Part shown: positions 1-5,284 of the stretch, piece after piece
How the letters are laid out: the number at the start of each line of letters is the position of its first letter
Position numbering within the stretch: the stretch's first letter is position 1
NCBI GenBank assembly: GCA_016193385.1
Contig: JACPSF010000088.1
Coordinates: 1-5,284, forward strand
Reading direction: 5' to 3'
Length of the DNA stretch: 5,284 nt
Source of the DNA: Deltaproteobacteria bacterium
GTDB lineage: Bacteria; Desulfobacterota_B; Binatia; UBA9968
Program-made: the position numbers and the translations under genes
Notes under the pieces: model-generated
Told to the model about the DNA's origin: nothing
The model's input: only the letters and a program-made list of their open reading frames with translations
Database searches by the model: none

Positions 1-950
1 AAAGAGAATGGAAGGCAGAGCAGTGGAAAGGTGGCCGCGGGACGCCTAACGTGGCGTTCGAGAGTAAGGCACCTGTGATGGCTAGCAACGTCCAAACCGA
101 TCCCCGCGTAAGAGACCCGGAGTTCTTCCGCAAGCATGGCTTGGTTTCTTACCTAGGGGTGCCGTTGATTGCTAAAGACGAGGTCCTGGGAGTGATTTCT
201 TTCTATACCAAAGAAGAACACGAATTTAGCGACGAAGAGGTCGAGTTTCTCTCCACGCTGGCAGGCCAGGCCGCCATAGCGATTCACAACTCCCAGGTCT
301 ATCAGGAAATGGTAAGCTTGGCGGCTCAGTTGTCGAGGTCCAATAAGGTGAAGGATGAATTTTTGAGCGTTATGTCGCACGAGTTGAGAACGCCTCTGAA
401 CGTGGTCATGGGTTATACCGGGATGATCAGGGACGGCTTGCTGGGGGAGATCAACCCGGAGCAGGAGAAGGCGCTGGAAAAGGTCATCAGCAGGGCGAGG
501 GACCAATTAACCATGATCAGCAGCATATTGCAGGTGACCCAGTTGGAGGCCGCGGGTGGTGGAGTGGAGAGACGTGAGGTTAGCCTGAAAGATCTGCTCG
601 ATGATCTCAAATCAAGCTATGCGATTCCATTAGGCAAAGAGCTCTCGTTGATCTGGGACTGCCCCCTCGACCTCCCGGTTATCCATACCGACGGTGAAAA
701 GCTCAAACATATTCTGCAGAATCTCGTCAATAACGCCATCAAGTTTACCGACAGCGGTACGGTAACCATTTCCGCCAGATGCCTTGATGATGCGGGGATG
801 CGGGAGACGGGCACCGGTAATTCAAAAGGCAATGGCCGGAATGGGCTTGTGCAGTTCAAGGTTGCCGATACGGGAGTTGGAATTGAAAAAGACCAGTCAG
901 GAAATTTACCGAGATGCTCGGCGGAAAAATTGACGTTGAAAGCGAGGTAG
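1..950 (+). CDS. GAF-domain sensor histidine kinase, 5'-partial, truncated in its ATPase domain
   Basis: This is a sensor histidine kinase of a two-component system, predicted to autophosphorylate on His and pass the phosphate to an unseen response regulator. The frame (codons from base 3) is open to the left edge, so the start lies upstream. The GTG at 51 falls inside a GAF domain that aligns with GAF7 of the next gene from base 6, and is rejected as a start. Counting from base 3, there is a GAF domain (residues about 1-102, motif YLGVPL), a helical linker, HisKA (about 115-183, H-box SHELRTPL, His codon at 378), and the start of HATPase_c (N-box LVNNAIKF, Asn codon at 732; G1 box DTGVGI, Asp codon at 867). 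After residue 297 the F-box, ATP lid and G2 box are missing, and an out-of-frame tail ends at TAG 948-950. No membrane segment is visible in this part. As written it should not bind ATP normally. Family assignment is firm; whether the lesion is real is uncertain. Confidence 0.85.
   Translation, partial: REWKAEQWKGGRGTPNVAFESKAPVMASNVQTDPRVRDPEFFRKHGLVSYLGVPLIAKDEVLGVISFYTKEEHEFSDEEVEFLSTLAGQAAIAIHNSQVYQEMVSLAAQLSRSNKVKDEFLSVMSHELRTPLNVVMGYTGMIRDGLLGEINPEQEKALEKVISRARDQLTMISSILQVTQLEAAGGGVERREVSLKDLLDDLKSSYAIPLGKELSLIWDCPLDLPVIHTDGEKLKHILQNLVNNAIKFTDSGTVTISARCLDDAGMRETGTGNSKGNGRNGLVQFKVADTGVGIEKDQSGNLPRCSAEKLTLKAR
6..551 (+). repeat. Paralogous GAF-HisKA cassette, copy 1 (copy 2 at 4383-4928)
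   Basis: This stretch of the first kinase aligns with 4383-4928 of the second kinase with no gap, at a constant offset of 4377 bases. The anchors are E-W-K at 6 and 4383, the GAF core, the end-of-GAF motif HNSQ at 285 and 4662, the H-box His at 378 and 4755, and L-E-A at 543 and 4920. By hand count about 58 of 84 residues are identical over the GAF part from base 60. The HisKA part is more divergent (SHELRTPL against AHDLRSPL). This points to an old tandem duplication of a GAF-kinase module. Confidence 0.8.
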
Positions 951-1027
951 GCAAGGGCTCGACCTTCACCGTAACAATACCTTTGGAGCGAAATGACTCA
1001 TCCCCAACAGCGGGCGTCCACGCCTGA
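896..1027 (+). pseudogene. Out-of-frame C-terminal remnant of the first histidine kinase
   Basis: In a different frame from the upstream kinase, this stretch encodes the usual end of an HATPase_c domain. It reads [10 protein letters not shown], then [20 protein letters not shown], then a short tail ending at TGA 1025-1027. That is the segment that normally follows the G2 box (GxGLGL-xIV). It is therefore the severed 3' end of the same gene, not a separate one. It has no start codon or ribosome binding site of its own. The two pieces are separated by a net loss of 3k+1 bases; measured against a typical HATPase_c domain about 85 bases are missing. The original protein probably ended at 1027, with no receiver domain attached. 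Confidence 0.8.
985..988 (+). promoter_or_regulatory. Putative Shine-Dalgarno for the seven-GAF kinase
   Basis: GGAG (within TTTGGAGCGAA) lies four bases before the ATG at 993. It is the best purine-rich ribosome binding site among the candidate starts (993, 1056, 1104), though the spacing is short. It sits inside the 3' end of the upstream kinase, which suggests translational coupling. ATG 1056 is preceded only by a looser GGTGGCGAGAG stretch, and ATG 1104 by GGGAAG placed very close to it. Confidence 0.45.
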
Positions 1028-4000
1028 GGGTGGTTTGCGGGGTGGCGAGAGCGAAATGGCCAAGCAACTAAAAAGAGACCGGGCACGGATCACGCGCGGG
1101 AAGATGGCTTCTGGGCAAGAGAAATCCGAGAAGCTGGAGGTTCGTTATCACGAATTACAAATCCTGCAGGAGATCAGCCAGGCCGTTCTCACCTCCCAGG
1201 ATATCCAAACCATTCTGGGGCGCATCCTCGACAGGGCCCTCCTGGTCGGTCCCTTCGACCTTGGGGTGATCCGCCTGCTCGATGCCAGCAGCAAAGTTCT
1301 TATGCCAGCGGCGCACCGGGGGTACCGCGATCTGGCCAATCTCCACGGCAAAACGACCGATCCCAAGGATGAAGCGACTGGGATGATCCTCGTCAAGGTC
1401 ATGGCCGCCAAAGGCTCGTATCAGATCGATGATGTGCCGAGCTCCCAAGGGATGCGGTCCTTCAAGAAAGAAGGGGTGCGATCGGCTATCGTGGTGCCGG
1501 TTCGGGCCGGAGAGGAGATTCTGGGAGATATCCAACTGGGCAGCCGTACCCCAAGGAGACTCCGGCCCAATATTGTTCATCTCTTGGAGTCCATCGGCTC
1601 GCAGATGGGGCTTGCGGTGCAAAAGGCCCGGCTCTTCGAGAAGATCAGCGCCAAGTCCCGAGAGCTTGATGGTCTTAGCGCTATCACCAAGCAGATCACG
1701 CAAATTCAGGAGAGCGACCGTCTCCTTGCCATGATCCTGGAGGAAACCAGCCGGCTGCTCCGGGCCGAAGGGGTAGGAATCCGTGTGGTGGCGGGAGACG
1801 AACTTCGTCTCTTGGCTCGGACCGAGGCTGCCAAGGAGGTCATGATTCAACCAAGCATCAAAGTCGGAGAGAGCCTCTCGGGACGCGTTGCCCTGGAGAG
1901 TGATCCTATCGCTGTATATGACCTAACCAGCGACAGCCGCCACATCCCCGAGCATAACCGCCCTGCCATTGCGGCCGGTTTTCGGTCGTTCCTGGGAGTG
2001 CCCCTCCGCTTGCACGACAAAGTTATTGGGACTCTTAGCATCTTGACCAAAGAGCATCGACACTTTTCTCAGGAAGAAATGGATCTGGTTTCCGCCTTTG
2101 CTGACCAGGCGGCCGTGGCGATCCAAAACACCCGGCTGTTTGAAGACAGTAATCGCAGGCGGGAACAGGCTGAAGCCCTGCGGGAGATTGGTCTTTCGCT
2201 TACGGCTACGCACAACCCCCAGCAGGTCTTAGATCAGGTTGCCGAGGAGGCCCGGCGACTGGTCGGGGCCCTCTTCACCTTTGTTACGGTCCCCGACAAG
2301 CCCTTCTATAGATTCGTGGCCGTTGCCGGGGACGATCAGGGCTACCGGCATGTCCTGAAGCTCTCCGACGACCCGGCCTCGCCGTATGGTCAAGGTCCCC
2401 TGGGTCGGGCGATACGCAGCCGCAAATCGGTCGTCTGTGAAGATGTTCTGAGTGATCCCCTCTTTGTGACTTGGCGGGAGATCGCTTCGGAGCGCGGGAT
2501 TCGCTCTCTGGTGGCTGTGCCCCTGTTGGTGCAAGAAAAATCCTACGGGGCGATTCTTGTCTACTCGCCGATCCCGCGCGCCTATGAAGCGGGAACCCTC
2601 AATCTCCTCGAATTGCTGGCTGCCCAGGCGGGCGCCGCTTTAGAGAACGCCCGCCTCTATCAGGCGTCCCAGCAACAGCAGGAGGTCGAAAGGCTTCTAA
2701 AGGAACTTAGCCAAGACATAACCTCTCTGGACATCGACAGCCTACTCAAGAAACTCACTCAAAAAGTACGCGAGTTCTTCAAAGTTGATGTCTCCGACGT
2801 CAGAATATTGGAGGATGGGCGCTGGCAGGTCATGGGCGTCTCGGGTACAGATCCGGAACGCGTACAGTCGGACAGCACAGGAACCGCCCGAGGGCGATCG
2901 AAATGGATCCTTCAGAACCGTAAACCACTTCTCATACCGGACATCACTGAAGGGGAGAGATTCTCAGGTGGAGAGAGCATACGTAAAGCTGGCATCCGGG
3001 GCTATCTCGCCGTCCCCCTCTTCTTAAGGAATGGGGAGGTCATCGGGATTCTGAGGGCGCTCACCTATGAGCCGCGAGAGTTCAGCCAATCTGAGGTTGA
3101 TCTCCTTCAGCAGTTGGCGAACGGGGCTGCCATCGCCCTGGAGAATGCCCGGCTTTACGAAGAGACCGAGCGCCGGAGGCGTGAGGGGGAGGAGCTGGCG
3201 CGAGTGGCGCAATCCCTTACAGAGACTCTGGATGTGACGGCTATCGCAGAGCGGGTCGTGACGAGCGTTCGGGACATCTTAGACGTCAAGACCTCGACGC
3301 TCAGGCTCCTCCAGCCCGACGGATCGTTGCGCGCCCTTGCATCGAGAGGCGAGGGCTCCCCCCGAAGTCCTGGGGGAGGGCAGACCGTGCCCTCTGGTAT
3401 GGGGCTCACGAGCCGGGCTATCGCTGAGGGAAGGCCGGTCTGGTCCGCGGACATGTTGAACGATCCCAAGGTCCACCTCACTGACCAGATGCGGGATTCC
3501 CAACTCCGGTCCGGGAACAGCTCCATGATCGCGGTGCCGCTCCGCGCGCGCGAAAAGATCATCGGCGCGCTCGCGCTCTCGGACCAGAAGGGGCGGATCT
3601 ACTCCGACCGCGAAGTAGCGCTGGTTCAAACGTTTGCGGATCAAGCGGCCCTGGCCCTGGAGAACGCCCGGCTGTTCGAGGAGACGGGGCACCGAGCGCG
3701 GGAGCAGGCGGCGCTGAACGCGATTGCGACCGCGACAAGTCAGTCGCTTCGCATCGATGATATGCTCCGGATCGCCCTGGACAAGGTGTTGGAGGTCACG
3801 GGGCGGGAGCAAGGATATGTAAGATTGACGGACCTGGTCACAGGAAACGTCACGCTCGCCGCCCACCGGGGGATTTCGCAGAAGTATGTCGAAACGCTTT
3901 TGCATCAGCGAACCCCGGGAGGAAAAAGTGACCAGGTTTTTGAGTCGGGAGAGCCACTCATCATTAACGATCCAGAAGGGTCTCTCCTAAAAGAGCAGAC

Positions 4001-5284
4001 CCGTCGTGAGGGGAGTCGCTCCATGAGCTGGTTCCCGTTGAAGGTGCGAGGGCGAACGGTGGGGATCATGAACATCTCTACGACTCGTCCTATTCCCTTC
4101 CAACCTCGGGAAGTGGAGCTCTTGAAGGCGATCGGGAACATCATCGGGGTGGCGATTGAGAACGCTCGCTTGTTCGAGCAAACCCAGCGCAATCTGGAGC
4201 GTGTCCGAGCGCTCCATGAGATCGGGTTGGCCACCACGTCAACCTTTGATCTCCATTCTGTGCTAGATGTCCTAATGGAAAAAATCGATGTTTTCCTAAC
4301 CTACACTGCCGTCCTGGTGTGGTTGTTGAATAGAGAGACCGGGCAGTTGGAGCGCACGGCTTGCCGGAACCTTGATGAGAAAGAATGGAAGGGAAGAAAA
4401 CTCAAAGGGACATCGCGCTTTGTTCAGACAGCCGTTGAGACAAAGGCGCCTGTGGTGGTCAGGAACATTCAGACCGACCCCCGGGCGTTGGATCCCGAGT
4501 TTTACCGCAGATATGAGCTGGTCTCCTATCTCGGAATGCCCTTGCTCGCTAAAGGCGAGGTCCTGGGGGTATTGGTTTTTCTTACCAGAGAGGAGCATGA
4601 GTTCAGTCGAAATGAAATTGAGTTTTTATCAACCCTAGCGGGCCAGGCCGCAGTAGCGATACATAACTCTCAACTCTACGAGCAAATCAAAAACCAGGCG
4701 GTTGAGCTGGAGAGGGCGAACAAGGCGCAGGCGGACTTCACCGCAATGATTGCCCATGATCTGCGCTCCCCTCTGATGAACGTCACGGGGGCCGCGGGGA
4801 TGATACACGATGGTTTGTTTGGGCCGGTCAATGAGGATCAAAAAAAATGGCTACTAAAGATTCAGGCCTACAGCCACAGCCTGGTGGGCCTCGTCAATGA
4901 CTTTCTCGATCTTTCCAAGTTGGAAGCGGGAGGCTTAGACCTGGCTCGCGGAGAACTCGATCTTGGAACAGTTATACACGATAGCGTCGATGGTTTTCTG
5001 GCGCTGGCGCGCAATAAAAAAATCATCCTGACCGCCGATGTGGCGCCGGGCCTGCCCAGGATCGATGGCGATCCCAACCGCTTAGGGCAGGTGCTAACGA
5101 ATCTCTTAAGCAACGCGATAAAGTTTACGGGGGAGGGGGGAAGGGTCGAGATTGGAGTCATTCCGCAGGGCGGCGAACTTGTGAAGATTCAAATCAGGGA
5201 CACCGGCGTAGGCATCGCCAGGGAAGAAGTGGGCACTCTGTTCGAAAAGTACCGGCAGACGAGCAGCGGCAAGGTCTCAAAGCA
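993..5284 (+). CDS. Large soluble histidine kinase with seven tandem GAF domains, 3'-partial
   Basis: This is a multi-sensor histidine kinase, probably cytoplasmic, that would integrate several small-molecule or redox inputs and phosphorylate an unseen response regulator. One frame is open for 1430 codons and leaves the window. GAF domains lie at residues about 60-219, 227-386, 394-559, 565-725, 734-899, 907-1064 and 1073-1232. HisKA follows at about 1244-1313 (H-box AHDLRSPL, His1255). HATPase_c then shows the N-box NLLSNAIKF (Asn1374), G1 DTGVGI (Asp1403) and F-box LFEKYRQ; the G2 box lies beyond the window. GAF domains are joined by coiled-coil-like linkers (ENARLFEET type). I see no transmembrane, PAS or HAMP segment, no signal peptide, no phytochrome-type Cys lyase motif and no complete NKFDE cyclic-nucleotide motif, so the ligands are unknown. 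Start ATG 993 is preferred for its GGAG and overlaps the upstream kinase remnant by 35 bases. ATG 1056 or 1104 would remove only a basic, apparently unstructured leader. Confidence 0.93.
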   Translation, partial: MTHPQQRASTPEGGLRGGESEMAKQLKRDRARITRGKMASGQEKSEKLEVRYHELQILQEISQAVLTSQDIQTILGRILDRALLVGPFDLGVIRLLDASSKVLMPAAHRGYRDLANLHGKTTDPKDEATGMILVKVMAAKGSYQIDDVPSSQGMRSFKKEGVRSAIVVPVRAGEEILGDIQLGSRTPRRLRPNIVHLLESIGSQMGLAVQKARLFEKISAKSRELDGLSAITKQITQIQESDRLLAMILEETSRLLRAEGVGIRVVAGDELRLLARTEAAKEVMIQPSIKVGESLSGRVALESDPIAVYDLTSDSRHIPEHNRPAIAAGFRSFLGVPLRLHDKVIGTLSILTKEHRHFSQEEMDLVSAFADQAAVAIQNTRLFEDSNRRREQAEALREIGLSLTATHNPQQVLDQVAEEARRLVGALFTFVTVPDKPFYRFVAVAGDDQGYRHVLKLSDDPASPYGQGPLGRAIRSRKSVVCEDVLSDPLFVTWREIASERGIRSLVAVPLLVQEKSYGAILVYSPIPRAYEAGTLNLLELLAAQAGAALENARLYQASQQQQEVERLLKELSQDITSLDIDSLLKKLTQKVREFFKVDVSDVRILEDGRWQVMGVSGTDPERVQSDSTGTARGRSKWILQNRKPLLIPDITEGERFSGGESIRKAGIRGYLAVPLFLRNGEVIGILRALTYEPREFSQSEVDLLQQLANGAAIALENARLYEETERRRREGEELARVAQSLTETLDVTAIAERVVTSVRDILDVKTSTLRLLQPDGSLRALASRGEGSPRSPGGGQTVPSGMGLTSRAIAEGRPVWSADMLNDPKVHLTDQMRDSQLRSGNSSMIAVPLRAREKIIGALALSDQKGRIYSDREVALVQTFADQAALALENARLFEETGHRAREQAALNAIATATSQSLRIDDMLRIALDKVLEVTGREQGYVRLTDLVTGNVTLAAHRGISQKYVETLLHQRTPGGKSDQVFESGEPLIINDPEGSLLKEQTRREGSRSMSWFPLKVRGRTVGIMNISTTRPIPFQPREVELLKAIGNIIGVAIENARLFEQTQRNLERVRALHEIGLATTSTFDLHSVLDVLMEKIDVFLTYTAVLVWLLNRETGQLERTACRNLDEKEWKGRKLKGTSRFVQTAVETKAPVVVRNIQTDPRALDPEFYRRYELVSYLGMPLLAKGEVLGVLVFLTREEHEFSRNEIEFLSTLAGQAAVAIHNSQLYEQIKNQAVELERANKAQADFTAMIAHDLRSPLMNVTGAAGMIHDGLFGPVNEDQKKWLLKIQAYSHSLVGLVNDFLDLSKLEAGGLDLARGELDLGTVIHDSVDGFLALARNKKIILTADVAPGLPRIDGDPNRLGQVLTNLLSNAIKFTGEGGRVEIGVIPQGGELVKIQIRDTGVGIAREEVGTLFEKYRQTSSGKVSK
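1170..4690 (+). repeat. Tandem array of seven divergent GAF-coding units
   Basis: These are seven coding repeats within the large kinase. The small residue at the third position of the end-of-domain motif (N-A-R-L-F/Y-E or variant) falls at residues 212, 380, 553, 719, 892, 1058 and 1226. Successive spacings are 168, 173, 166, 173, 166 and 168 residues (498-519 bases). Each unit shows the GAF layout: an N-terminal helix with a hydrophobic-rich start, a central (L/I)xVPL or equivalent strand, an (I/L)G strand, and a C-terminal helix of Q/G-A-A-x-A-I/L-x-N type. Unit 1 is the most divergent. The DNA repeats are old and recognisable mainly at protein level, except for short conserved blocks such as GAGAACGCCCG near the unit ends. 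Confidence 0.85.

Noticed and set aside
51..53. GTG at 51 as the start of the first kinase
   Set aside because: The frame is open to the left edge, and residues encoded from base 6 align without a gap with GAF7 of the second kinase, so the true start lies outside the window.
1429..1734. Plus-strand open frame in another phase
   Set aside because: It overlaps the continuous 1430-codon kinase frame that carries all the GAF motifs; its translation has no family features.
1155..1850. Minus-strand open frame of 231 codons
   Set aside because: It lies wholly antisense to GAF1/GAF2 coding, has no recognisable domain, and is a typical shadow in GC-rich DNA.
3361..3385. GC-rich CCCCGAAGTCCTGGGGG as a terminator or hairpin
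   Set aside because: It can pair locally, but it lies inside GAF5 coding with no T-tract after it, so it is most likely incidental.
3279..3905. Minus-strand open frame of 208 codons
   Set aside because: It lies antisense to GAF5/GAF6, with Arg/Pro-rich low-complexity translation and no motif or convincing ribosome binding site.
4840..4847. Run of eight A residues as a phase-variation or slippage site
   Set aside because: The kinase frame is intact across it as written, and a single A8 run (Q-K-K codons) is not enough evidence for programmed slippage.
1..5284. A novel defence, mobile or biosynthetic system
   Set aside because: Both genes are accounted for by known GAF, HisKA and HATPase_c families; I found no nuclease, transposase, toxin or repeat array to support another system.

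Overview
The window lies entirely within a block of bacterial two-component sensor genes. All credible coding is on the + strand. There are two adjacent, related sensor histidine kinases and no RNA gene, mobile element or CRISPR array. The DNA is moderately GC-rich (high 50s percent by eye). The style, large soluble kinases built from many GAF domains, is common in environmental and uncultured lineages such as NC10/Methylomirabilota, Rokubacteria, Tectomicrobia-like bacteria and some Deltaproteobacteria. No taxonomic marker is present, so this placement is a low-confidence guess.

Region 1 (1-1027) is the 3' part of a GAF-HisKA-HATPase kinase whose true start lies left of the window. Its reading frame stays open to the left edge, so the GTG at 51 is not a convincing start. 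The GAF domain, the phospho-accepting H-box, the N-box and the G1 box are all present. Just after G1 the gene has lost about 28-30 codons: the F-box, ATP lid and G2 box are absent. The frame then shifts, ending translation at 950. The original C-terminus survives in another frame up to a stop at 1025-1027. This is either a broken or catalytically dead kinase, or an assembly error.

Region 2 (993-5284) is one uninterrupted reading frame of 1430 codons that runs off the right edge. I read it codon by codon and found no stop. It encodes seven consecutive GAF domains with a repeat period of 166-173 residues, joined by helical linkers of the form N-A-R-L-(F/Y)-E. These are followed by a HisKA domain and an HATPase_c domain cut off by the window end just after the F-box. 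There is no transmembrane segment, PAS or HAMP domain, so it is most likely a cytoplasmic sensor.

The two genes overlap, or nearly abut, and probably form an operon. Their GAF-linker-HisKA units align without a gap at a constant offset of 4377 bases over about 545 bases, so they are paralogous cassettes. I see no clearly new class of system. The most notable points are the internal deletion in the first kinase, the seven-GAF array of the second, and the possibility that the first protein is now only a phospho-acceptor or dimerisation partner. No stretch over 300 bases lacks a gene.
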